This document shows, in pieces, positions 1 through 5,853 of a stretch of DNA of 8,566 nucleotides. The first letter of the stretch is position 1. Each line of letters starts with the position of its first letter. The stretch covers positions 1 to 8,566 of the forward strand of contig JAFXJE010000125.1 of assembly GCA_017532485.1 (NCBI GenBank), given 5' to 3'. Under the pieces are notes generated by a model. It was not told the origin of the DNA. It saw only the letters and a program-made list of their open reading frames with translations, and did no database searches. The translations under genes and the position numbers were made by a program. The DNA is from Peptococcaceae bacterium (GTDB lineage: Bacteria; Bacillota; Peptococcia; Peptococcales; Peptococcaceae).

Positions 1-289
1 CACCTGTGCGCAGTTTATTTCCAAGATTATGACGCTTTAAATAGAATTTAAAGGCCGTTTCATTATGAATTAAACCTTCTGATTTTAATAAAGAAATAAT
101 ATCATTGGCAGTGCTTCCTTCAACAATAGTAACAGCTATTTTTTCTGTATTATTTTTATCTGCTGGTTTTGTGTCAAAAAGATACGACAAAACTGCCATG
201 CCCATAATAGCAAGTACAGCCAAGATAATAACAGCAATTTTTCCTCGTGTAGTAATTTGTAGATGTTGAGATGATTGTTGAGTATTCAT
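1..289 (-). CDS. mltG: Endolytic murein transglycosylase MltG (YceG-like), N-terminal part
   Basis: Partial gene; only the first 96 codons are in the window and it runs off the left edge. I read it by hand from the ATG at 289-287, which has an AGGAGG site 5 to 10 bases upstream (AAAGGAGGAAGCT before ATG). The product starts with a short hydrophilic cytoplasmic segment, then one membrane helix at about residues 17-38. From about residue 51 comes the LysM-like start of the YceG fold: a VTIVEGST strand, the helix NDIISLLKSEGLI, and FKFYLKRHNLGNKLRTG, matching the family pattern of G-s-t-dI-L-GlI-F-y-k-l-G. The catalytic domain is outside the window. MltG cleaves nascent glycan strands at the outer face of the membrane and sets chain length. 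Its place next to the yrzB-ruvX-ireB-alaS cluster matches the Bacillus yrrL location. It appears to have its own promoter, separated from gerW by a terminator. Confidence 0.93.
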   Translation of the reverse strand, partial: MNTQQSSQHLQITTRGKIAVIILAVLAIMGMAVLSYLFDTKPADKNNTEKIAVTIVEGSTANDIISLLKSEGLIHNETAFKFYLKRHNLGNKLRTG

Positions 290-292
290 AGC

Positions 293-300
293 TTCCTCCT
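293..300 (-). promoter_or_regulatory. Ribosome binding site of mltG
   Basis: The minus strand reads AGGAGGAAGCT just before the ATG at 289. This strong Shine-Dalgarno sequence fixes the mltG start, which is too close to the window edge to be judged by length. Confidence 0.85.
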
Positions 301-319
301 TTATCCAATTACAAGTGCT

Positions 320-325
320 ATTATA
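320..325 (-). promoter_or_regulatory. Probable -10 element of the mltG promoter
   Basis: A perfect TATAAT is seen on the minus strand, about 31 bases upstream of the mltG start, in the AT-rich gap between the gerW terminator and mltG. Transcription would start near 313 and give a leader of about 25 bases. No good TTGACA-like -35 lies at the right distance; the best candidates are ACTGTA-like, so promoter strength is uncertain. Confidence 0.5.
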
Positions 326-381
326 CTACAAAACAACATTAAATACAGTAAAAATACATAATTTTTCGAAAATTTTAAACT

Positions 382-403
382 CCCCTAAAAGCTGATTTAG
401 GGG
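382..403 (-). terminator. Hairpin terminator after gerW
   Basis: A perfect 8-bp stem, CCCCTAAA / TTTAGGGG, with a 6-base loop lies 11 bases past the gerW stop. On the minus strand it is preceded by AAAAAATT and followed by AGTTTAAAATTTT, a mixed rather than pure U tract. On the plus strand it is followed by AATTTTTT, so it could work in both directions. It most likely ends the alaS-to-gerW operon and insulates mltG. Confidence 0.7.
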
Positions 404-413
404 AATTTTTTGC

Positions 414-860
414 TTATAGACCATTTTCAATTGCTTTTTTTAAGACTGTTTCTGATAAATCAGAAATATTATCTTTATGTGTGCAAGTTTCTTTAATTTT
501 GTCCAATATTTTTGGAACTTCATCAATTAAACGGTCATACACTGCACGATGATCTACAACTTGGAAGCGAATATCATTTGTGCCAACCAGCAAAAAGCCT
601 ACTGGCTGTACAGATACGCCTGCACCAGCACCACCACCAAAAGGAGGCTGCTGTTGCCTGTCCTCTGCTTCCTGTTGTTCTTTAGGTAATGTAAAATGTG
701 TACCCCCTGAAGCAAAACCACAACACATTCTAGATACCGGAATAATTACAGTACCATCTTTGGTCTCGACAGCATCACCAATAATCGTGTTGACTTCAAC
801 CATTTGTCGGATATTCTCCATTGCTGCATCCATCAAGCTGCCCACGCAATCTGTTTTCAT
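414..860 (-). CDS. gerW: GerW/YtfJ-family sporulation protein
   Basis: This 148-residue protein matches the YtfJ/GerW family along most of its length: N-terminal MENIRQMVEVNTIIGD (residues 14-29), VETKDGTVIIPVS (31-43), GFASGGTHF (48-56), the glycine-rich FGGGAGAGVSVQPVGFLLV (74-92), then YDRLIDEVPKILDKI near 108-122. In Bacillus subtilis YtfJ is a forespore-made protein needed for normal germination with L-alanine; its biochemical activity is not known. The position usually held by Ser/Gly-Phe before GFA is Cys46-Cys47 here. The C-terminal tail after residue 125 is polar and not family-typical. The start is the ATG at 858-860, supported by AAGGAG at 871-876. That start lies inside the end of the DUF2953 gene, so the two are probably translationally coupled, as in the ytfI-ytfJ pair. 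The symbol is by family and not a proven ortholog assignment. Confidence 0.9.
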   Translation of the reverse strand: MKTDCVGSLMDAAMENIRQMVEVNTIIGDAVETKDGTVIIPVSRMCCGFASGGTHFTLPKEQQEAEDRQQQPPFGGGAGAGVSVQPVGFLLVGTNDIRFQVVDHRAVYDRLIDEVPKILDKIKETCTHKDNISDLSETVLKKAIENGL

Positions 861-1377
861 TATTCACCCACTCCTTCAGTAATAGTTTTAAACTGTACAT
901 AAGAATAAGGATAAGATACCCAAAGGGAATATAAATTATACCTTTCGCTGCAATCTGCAGCATTTTTTCTTGGAAATTAGGCTGATAATCAATCGTCAGC
1001 CATTCTCTCCAAGCAGGAGGTAAATTTGCGATAACCGCCCAAAGCAAACCATAACTATATGCTGTAAAATCAGGCCTGCTAAAGCCTGCCGAACAATTTA
1101 TCGAACAATGCTTAACAAAATATTTTCCCTGTAAATATTGCCAAATATCTTTACTGATATTTACAAGCTTTTGGATAGGGATATCCAAAGAAAATCCTTC
1201 TTCTTTTTCTTTGTTTTCCCCAAAGCTTTCTTGACTAAAATCCTTGTTTTTATGCAAAAACAAATATTGTATGCGAATATTTATTTGCCATGTTTGTTGC
1301 TGATGAAATTGGAGTGTAATGATAACCGGAGCATAAAGACAAAAAAATACAAGAAAAAAACTACTTACTAAGAGCAT
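796..1377 (-). CDS. DUF2953 membrane protein (YtfI-like)
   Basis: This 193-residue protein has an N-terminal hydrophobic helix (about residues 2-22) and a second hydrophobic stretch near 145-168 (GIIYIPFGYLILILMYSLKLLL). Between them lies a soluble part with the DUF2953-like block GFSRPDFTAYSYGLLWAVI at about 98-116, comparable to the family pattern G-x-x-D-x-x-x-T-x-x-x-G-x-x-W. In Bacillus the homologue YtfI is encoded directly upstream of YtfJ, and the same pairing here strengthens both calls. The function of the family is unknown. The start ATG at 1375-1377 has a good GAGGTGAT site 3 bases upstream of it (1381-1388). The last 21 codons plus stop overlap gerW in another frame, giving the tail after about residue 171 (ending GEYPTNG), which is likely low-constraint sequence. 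It is somewhat shorter than I expect for the family. Confidence 0.78.
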   Translation of the reverse strand: MLLVSSFFLVFFCLYAPVIITLQFHQQQTWQINIRIQYLFLHKNKDFSQESFGENKEKEEGFSLDIPIQKLVNISKDIWQYLQGKYFVKHCSINCSAGFSRPDFTAYSYGLLWAVIANLPPAWREWLTIDYQPNFQEKMLQIAAKGIIYIPFGYLILILMYSLKLLLKEWVNNENRLRGQLDGCSNGEYPTNG

Positions 1378-1436
1378 ATCATCACCTCGTAAGTAGCTTT
1401 TCCATAATTAGCCTATTTTATGCAATTTGCCAAAAA

Positions 1437-1718
1437 TTAGTCTTCAAAACCATCATTCCAGATATCAACAACTTTTTCCCATTCTTCGTCGTCTTCGATA
1501 TCATATAATACTTCTTCGCCGTTTTCATCAGTTTCGATGCGCAAAATCATAGCTTCATCGCTTTCTTCTTCACCATCTAAAGGAGAAAGTACTGCATATT
1601 TTTTGCCATCTACTTCTAACATATCAATCATAGCAAAAGCATGTTCATTGTCATCTTCGTCAATTAAGATGATTACATCATCCATTTCTTCGTCCATCAT
1701 TTGTTTGTTGTCAGTCAT
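1437..1718 (-). CDS. DUF1292 (YrzB-family) acidic small protein
   Basis: This 93-residue protein is extremely acidic: I count 36 Asp or Glu against 5 Lys or Arg. The core reads IILIDEDDNEHAFAMIDMLEVDGKKYAVLSP (about 16-46), then an acidic linker, MILRIETDENGEEVLYDIEDDEEWEKVVDIW. This matches the DUF1292/YrzB pattern of a polar strand, a y-a-v-L-x-P block and a second strand followed by a W/V helix. Its role is unknown; it is conserved next to ruvX and mltG in Firmicutes. The ATG at 1716-1718 is chosen because AAGG lies 8 bases upstream. Met7 and Met8 are in-frame alternatives without a comparable site. The gap to ruvX is 73 bases with no terminator, so I place it in the alaS operon. Confidence 0.92.
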   Translation of the reverse strand: MTDNKQMMDEEMDDVIILIDEDDNEHAFAMIDMLEVDGKKYAVLSPLDGEEESDEAMILRIETDENGEEVLYDIEDDEEWEKVVDIWNDGFED

Positions 1719-1791
1719 CGTTATATCCTTCTTTCTTTGATAAAATAAAAACCTAACTCAACCTACATTGTAATTGTTCTTAATAAAAATG

Positions 1792-2199
1792 TCAAATTCT
1801 ATCAAGATAACTTTGTAAAATAATAGTGGCTGCCATTTTATCAATTACTTTTTTGCGTTTAGCACGCGAAACGTCTGCCTCCAGGAGAGCTCTTTCAGCA
1901 CTGACGGTAGTTAATCTTTCATCAATCCAAATAACCTCTATTGGTTCTACTGCTGTCAATTCAGCAATAAATTCTTTAATTTCTTCTGCTTTAAAACCAA
2001 TTGTACCATCCATATTCTTTGGTAAGCCAACTACCAGTTGACTTACCTCATGTTCATGGATTAATGCCCATAAACCACGAATATCTTCTTCTAGAGTAGT
2101 CCGATTAAAAGTTTCTAAACCTTGAGCAGTAATTTTTAAAGGGTCACTCAAAGCTACGCCGATACGCTTGGTACCAACATCCAAAGCCATTACTCTCAT
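1792..2199 (-). CDS. ruvX: RuvX/YqgF Holliday-junction-resolvase-like nuclease
   Basis: A full-length 135-residue member of the YqgF/RuvX RNase H-fold family. Visible motifs are MALDVGTKRIGVALSD (residues 4-19, with the first catalytic Asp7), LVVGLPKNMDGT (55-66), WIDERLTT (91-98) and the basic C-terminal block SRAKRKKVIDKMAATIILQSYL (111-132, with Asp120). In Escherichia coli YqgF is linked to pre-16S rRNA 5' processing; other members cleave Holliday junctions, so the cellular role here is left open. The start ATG is at 2197-2199. Its AGGAG site overlaps the TAG stop of ireB (TAGGAGCTGAATTAATG), leaving only 11 bases between the two genes, which suggests coupled translation. The order ireB-ruvX-yrzB is the standard Firmicute arrangement. 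Confidence 0.97.
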   Translation of the reverse strand: MRVMALDVGTKRIGVALSDPLKITAQGLETFNRTTLEEDIRGLWALIHEHEVSQLVVGLPKNMDGTIGFKAEEIKEFIAELTAVEPIEVIWIDERLTTVSAERALLEADVSRAKRKKVIDKMAATIILQSYLDRI

Positions 2200-2210
2200 T
2201 AATTCAGCTC

Positions 2211-2459
2211 CTAAATATGCAAATAGTGACGAACTAATTCTTCTACAATATCATCGCGTTCCACTTTTTTAATCATAGAACGAGCATTTTGATGACTTGT
2301 AATATAAGCAGGGTCACCAGAAAGCAGATAACCAACGATTTGATTGACCGGATCATATCCTTTATCTTCTAAAGCATGATAAACTTCTTTTAAAATTTCC
2401 TGAATGGAATTTTCATCTTTATTTTCAGCCCGAAAAAACATCGTATTGTCTAAATCCAT
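2211..2459 (-). CDS. ireB: IreB family regulatory phosphoprotein (UPF0297/DUF965)
   Basis: An 82-residue protein with the full family signature: NTMFF near the N-terminus, ILKEVYHALEDKGYDPVNQIVGYLLSGDPAYITSH over residues 22-56, and KVERDDIVEELVRHYL at the end. In Enterococcus faecalis IreB is a small cytoplasmic substrate of the Ser/Thr kinase IreK and lowers cephalosporin resistance; phosphorylation there is on N-terminal threonines. Here Thr6 is the only Thr in the N-terminal region, so a single site would be available. The start ATG at 2457-2459 is preceded by a perfect AGGAGG (2470-2475). It lies 41 bases after alaS and has no terminator between, so co-transcription with alaS is likely. 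Confidence 0.96.
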   Translation of the reverse strand: MDLDNTMFFRAENKDENSIQEILKEVYHALEDKGYDPVNQIVGYLLSGDPAYITSHQNARSMIKKVERDDIVEELVRHYLHI

Positions 2460-2469
2460 GATTTCTTTT

Positions 2470-2475
2470 CCTCCT
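2470..2475 (-). promoter_or_regulatory. Strong ribosome binding site of ireB
   Basis: A perfect AGGAGG on the minus strand, 10 bases from the ireB ATG. It implies that ireB can be translated independently of the upstream alaS stop. Confidence 0.8.
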
Positions 2476-2500
2476 GTTATTTCCCTGCCCTACTAGCTTT

Positions 2501-5152
2501 TTAGCCATTCATTTGGTCAGTAATTAACTGTGGCACTAAAGCTAAAGCTTCAGCTAATTTGCTGTAATCTTTACCACCGGCTTGAGCCATGTCAGGACGG
2601 CCACCACCGCCGCCACCTGTTACACCAGCAACTTCTTTAATCATCTTACCTGCATGTAAGCCTTTTTGAGTTAAATCTTTAGTTAAAGCTACAATCAGAT
2701 TTACCCCTGCATCACTCTTAGCACCTAAGACAACTACACCACTACCTAATTTATCGCGGAACAAGTCACTCATATCACGCAAAATAGCCATATCGGCAGC
2801 TTGTACTTCACTAGCTAATACTTTCACACCATTTACTTCTGTAGCTTTGCTTAATAAATCATCTACTTGACCACGAGAAGCCTCAGCATGAAGTTTTTCT
2901 AATTCTTTTTCTAATTCTTTACATTGTTGATTTAATTGTTCTAAACGAGAAACAATATCTTTTTCGTTAGCTTTTAAAGTCTTAGCTACTTGGTTAACTA
3001 ACGCTTCTTTTTCCAACAAGTATTCATATACTTTTAAGCCTGTAATAGCTTCAATTCTGCGAACACCTGCAGCAACAGCACCTTCGCTGATAATTTTGAA
3101 TAAACCGATTTCACTTACATTTGGTACGTGAGTACCACCACATAATTCCATGCTGTAATCACCAGCTTGAACGCAGCGAACTACATCACCGTATTTTTCA
3201 CCGAATAAAGCTGTAAAGCCTTTAGCTTTAGCATCATCAATGCTTGTTTCAAAAATTGTTACAGGATATGCTTTTAAGATAGCTTCGTTAACTTTAGCCT
3301 CAACAGCAGCTATTTCTTCAGCAGTCATCCCGGACATATGAGAAAAGTCAAAACGCAAACGGTCAGCATCTACAGAAGAACCAGCTTGATGAACATGGTC
3401 GCCCAATACTTCTTGTAATGCTTTATGCAGCAAGTGAGTTGCTGTATGGTTACGAGCTGTTGCTTGACGCCATTGTGCGTCAACCTGAGCTGTTACAGTT
3501 TCACCTACGGTAATAGTACCTGCCACTACACCATGCTGAATGTATTTACCGTCAGGCATTTTTTCTGTATGGTCTACCACTATCTTACCTGTAGAACCAG
3601 TGATAACACCATGGTCACCAGCCTGACCACCACTCATAGCATAGAATGGAGTTACTGGTAAAATCACAAATACTTCTTGTCCTTCTTCTGCTTCTGTTAC
3701 CTTTTGACCATCTGCCAACATACCTGCCAAAACAGTTTCCGTAGCTAATTGTTCATAACCAATGAATTGAGTTGCCGGTAAATCACCTAATTGTTCGGTT
3801 ACAGTTAAAGCTAAATCCCAAGCAGTAACAGCTTTTTTAGCTTTTTTAGACATTTCGCGTTGATTTGCCATCGCAGCTTCAAAACCAGCAGTATCTACAG
3901 TCATTTCGTTTTCTTCAGCAATATCTTGGGTTAAATCAATTGGGAAACCATAGGTGTCATAGAAAGTGAATGCTGTTGTCCCATCAATTTCTTGAATACC
4001 ATTAGCTTTTAATTCATCAATCTTATCTTGAACAATACGTAAACCATCATTTAAGGTCATTTGGAAGCGTTCTTCTTCTGTCTTAATAGCCTTTTCGATG
4101 AAAGATAATTTTTCGTTTAATTCAGGATAATCTTCACCCATTAATTTAGCTACTTCAGCACTAAATTGATATAAGAATGGACCATTGATACCTAATGTTT
4201 TACCAAAACGAACTGCACGACGTAAAATTCTTCTTAAAACATAACCTCTGCCTTCATTGCTAGGTAAAACACCATCACAAATTAAGAAAGCACAAGAACG
4301 AGCATGGTCAGCAATTACACGGAATGGGAAACCACGGTGATCACCATGATATTCTTGACCGGAAATTTCTTCTACCTTAGCAATCAATGGACGAATTAAA
4401 TCTGTATCATAGTTAGTATCTACATTTTGAATAACGGAAGTGATTCGTTCTAAACCCATACCAGTATCAATACTTGGTCTTGGTAATGGTGTTAAAACGC
4501 CGTTTTCATCACGGTTATACTGCATAAATACTAAGTTCCAAATTTCTAACCAACGGTCGCAATCGCAAACGCCTAAAGCACAGCCATCAGGATGGTTGCA
4601 GGCTTTATCTGCACCACGGTCAATATGGATTTCACTACAAGGACCACAAGGACCTGTTTCACCCATTTGCCAGAAATTATCTTTTTCACCTAGACGGATA
4701 ATTCTTTCATCAGGAACAGGAGTTAATTCTCTCCATAATTCATAAGCTTCGTCGTCATCTAAGTAGATAGTTACATAGAGTTTATCTGCTGGTAAACCCA
4801 ATTCTTGAGTTAAGAAATTCCATGCATTGCTGATAGCATCTCTTTTGAAGTAATCTCCAAAGGAGAAGTTGCCCAACATTTCAAAAAAAGTATGATGTCT
4901 TGCTGTACGACCTACAGTATCTAAGTCGTTATGTTTACCACCAGCACGCACACATTTTTGAGATGTTACAGCTCTTGTATAATCTCTCTTTTCCAAACCC
5001 AAAAAAACATCTTTAAACTGATTCATTCCGGCATTGGAAAACAGTAAAGTTGGGTCATTATATGGTACTAATGAAGAGCTGGCCACATGAGTGTGTCCTT
5101 TACTTTCGAAATAATGAATAAATTTTTGTCTGATTTCTTTTCCTGTTAACAT
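2501..5152 (-). CDS. alaS: Alanine--tRNA ligase
   Basis: An 883-residue class II synthetase that attaches alanine to tRNA-Ala. Numbering from MLTGKEIR: motif-2 region RHHTFFEMLGNFSFGDYF (about 85-102), GETGPCGPCSEI (164-175), a four-cysteine insert (Cys185, 191, 196, 198), motif 3 DTGMGLER (229-236), the zinc/editing site HTATH (569-573) with CGGTH (671-675), a coiled-coil stretch near 725-758, and a C-Ala domain with a six-glycine run (846-851). All parts expected in a full AlaS are present. The longer reading frame would begin at a GTG at 5173, but AGGAAGGG sits between that codon and the ATG at 5152, placing it 7 bases before the ATG, and no site precedes the GTG. I therefore choose 5152. 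The gene heads the operon with ireB and ruvX and has a near-consensus promoter with a leader of only about 40 bases. Confidence 0.98.
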   Translation of the reverse strand: MLTGKEIRQKFIHYFESKGHTHVASSSLVPYNDPTLLFSNAGMNQFKDVFLGLEKRDYTRAVTSQKCVRAGGKHNDLDTVGRTARHHTFFEMLGNFSFGDYFKRDAISNAWNFLTQELGLPADKLYVTIYLDDDEAYELWRELTPVPDERIIRLGEKDNFWQMGETGPCGPCSEIHIDRGADKACNHPDGCALGVCDCDRWLEIWNLVFMQYNRDENGVLTPLPRPSIDTGMGLERITSVIQNVDTNYDTDLIRPLIAKVEEISGQEYHGDHRGFPFRVIADHARSCAFLICDGVLPSNEGRGYVLRRILRRAVRFGKTLGINGPFLYQFSAEVAKLMGEDYPELNEKLSFIEKAIKTEEERFQMTLNDGLRIVQDKIDELKANGIQEIDGTTAFTFYDTYGFPIDLTQDIAEENEMTVDTAGFEAAMANQREMSKKAKKAVTAWDLALTVTEQLGDLPATQFIGYEQLATETVLAGMLADGQKVTEAEEGQEVFVILPVTPFYAMSGGQAGDHGVITGSTGKIVVDHTEKMPDGKYIQHGVVAGTITVGETVTAQVDAQWRQATARNHTATHLLHKALQEVLGDHVHQAGSSVDADRLRFDFSHMSGMTAEEIAAVEAKVNEAILKAYPVTIFETSIDDAKAKGFTALFGEKYGDVVRCVQAGDYSMELCGGTHVPNVSEIGLFKIISEGAVAAGVRRIEAITGLKVYEYLLEKEALVNQVAKTLKANEKDIVSRLEQLNQQCKELEKELEKLHAEASRGQVDDLLSKATEVNGVKVLASEVQAADMAILRDMSDLFRDKLGSGVVVLGAKSDAGVNLIVALTKDLTQKGLHAGKMIKEVAGVTGGGGGGRPDMAQAGGKDYSKLAEALALVPQLITDQMNG

Positions 5153-5199
5153 GAAATATCCCTTCCTCGTCACAGCGTTTGTTTACTACTTATCTTCTA

Positions 5200-5228
5200 A
5201 TTATAAAGAAGTAAATATTTTTGGTCAA
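5200..5228 (-). promoter_or_regulatory. Promoter of the alaS operon
   Basis: On the minus strand, TTGACC (5223-5228) and TATAAT (5200-5205) are separated by exactly 17 bases, one mismatch from the housekeeping sigma-A consensus. Transcription would begin near 5193, giving a leader of about 40 bases. That is too short for a T-box leader, so alaS control by uncharged tRNA through a T-box is not supported here. Confidence 0.85.
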
Positions 5229-5298
5229 CTTATTTTATCATATTTTACCTACATTTATAGCGGATATTTTTATTGAGGTATATTTAAAAAAAATATAC

Positions 5299-5336
5299 AA
5301 AAAAGAGGTTAGGATTCTTTTATATATCCTAACCTC
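5299..5336 (-). terminator. Rho-independent terminator of the 119-residue gene
   Basis: An 11-bp perfect stem, GAGGTTAGGAT / ATCCTAACCTC (5326-5336 with 5305-5315), closes a 10-base loop and is followed on the minus strand by TTTTTTG and further T-rich sequence. It starts 18 bases past the stop of the upstream gene and lies about 70 bases before the alaS promoter, so it separates the two units. Confidence 0.92.
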
Positions 5337-5354
5337 AGTTCATATTTTTTTCTA

Positions 5355-5714
5355 TTATACAGGTTCTTTTAAGTGAGTGGCGATTAAGCTCTTAACAGAA
5401 GCTTTAATTTCTTTCAATTGGTCAACATCCATAGTTAAAATAGCATTTAAACCTTTATTTTCAGCTTCGATTAATTTTTCAATATTTTTAATATCCGCTT
5501 CTTTGAAATTCTCAACGTCGATTAATTCCAACAAACGAGATAATTTTGTTTTTTCATTAATATCCTGCTGCATAACATCTTCTGCTAAGTAAGATAACAC
5601 ACCACGAGCTGCTTCTTTAAGCAACATATAAGCAGGATAAGTCATACCTTCCTTCAATACTAAACGCGCACCTTCATAAGCCGCTAATGTTTTTGTTCTG
5701 TGTAAAGATTTCAT
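5355..5714 (-). CDS. Uncharacterised small helical protein, possibly HEPN-like
   Basis: I do not recognise this 119-residue product. It has no signal peptide or membrane segment and no cysteine, and looks all-helical. A conserved-looking core, YMLLKEAARGVLSYLAED (residues 29-46) followed by KTKLSRLLELI (55-65), resembles the layout of HEPN-type helical domains. The usual HEPN catalytic R-x4-6-H motif is not evident, so a nuclease role is not supported. The C-terminal half is a helix pair, IEKLIEAENKGLNAIL and DQLKEIKASVKSLIATHL. The start ATG at 5712-5714 has AAGGAG at 5724-5729. The gene is flanked by its own promoter and terminator, so it is a single-gene unit between the transporter pair and alaS. 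Clean ribosome binding site, promoter and terminator make it a real gene; no function is proposed. Confidence 0.85.
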   Translation of the reverse strand: MKSLHRTKTLAAYEGARLVLKEGMTYPAYMLLKEAARGVLSYLAEDVMQQDINEKTKLSRLLELIDVENFKEADIKNIEKLIEAENKGLNAILTMDVDQLKEIKASVKSLIATHLKEPV

Positions 5715-5749
5715 AAACCGTCACTCCTTAAATATTTTTTATATATTCT

Positions 5750-5779
5750 ATTATTACCATGTTTCTGCTATTTTTGCAA
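5750..5779 (-). promoter_or_regulatory. Probable promoter of the 119-residue gene
   Basis: On the minus strand, TTGCAA (5774-5779) and AATAAT (5750-5755, five of six consensus bases) are 18 bases apart. Transcription would start near 5743 with a leader of about 29 bases. The -35 is only a moderate match, and the region is AT-rich, so chance is possible. Confidence 0.5.
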
Positions 5780-5800
5780 TAGTAAAAATATAACAAATTA

Positions 5801-5849
5801 AAAAATCCACTTACTTTTCTCTTTCGTTGAGAAAAGCAAGTGGATTTTT
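5801..5849 (-). terminator. Strong hairpin terminator of the transporter unit
   Basis: A 21-bp stem (5829-5849 with 5801-5821) and a 7-base loop (5822-5828) begin 5 bases past the permease stop. On the minus-strand RNA the only non-Watson-Crick position is a G-U pair (5837 with 5813), whereas on the plus strand the same position would be an A-C mismatch. This asymmetry supports the minus strand as the functional one. The stem's distal arm ends in GGATTTTT, supplying the U tract. It cleanly ends the two-gene transporter unit. Confidence 0.93.
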
Positions 5850-5853
5850 AGCA

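Noticed and set aside
363..372. 10-base palindrome TTTTCGAAAA between the gerW terminator and the mltG promoter
   Set aside because: It is short and AT-rich, occurs once, and matches no operator I can name; it may simply be part of the sequence after the terminator.
580..882. Plus-strand frame opposite gerW with a Pro/Cys-rich product
   Set aside because: The Pro/Cys runs are the complement of the glycine-rich GerW motif; it is a shadow of gerW.
1404..1433. Possible internal promoter before DUF2953 (TTGGCA-18-AATTAT, minus strand)
   Set aside because: The -35 is fair, but the -10 matches only four of six bases in very AT-rich DNA; not strong enough to list, though it could be tested.
3425..3661. 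Plus-strand open frame inside alaS, with others at 4440-4745 and 8098-8424
   Set aside because: These lie antisense to well-supported genes, have low-complexity or Cys/Ser-rich translations without recognisable domains, and lack convincing ribosome sites.
5153..5173. GTG at 5173 as the alaS start (seven residues longer)
   Set aside because: No ribosome site precedes the GTG, while AGGAAGGG within this segment is well placed for the ATG at 5152, and AlaS proteins typically begin close to this MLTGKEIR-like sequence.
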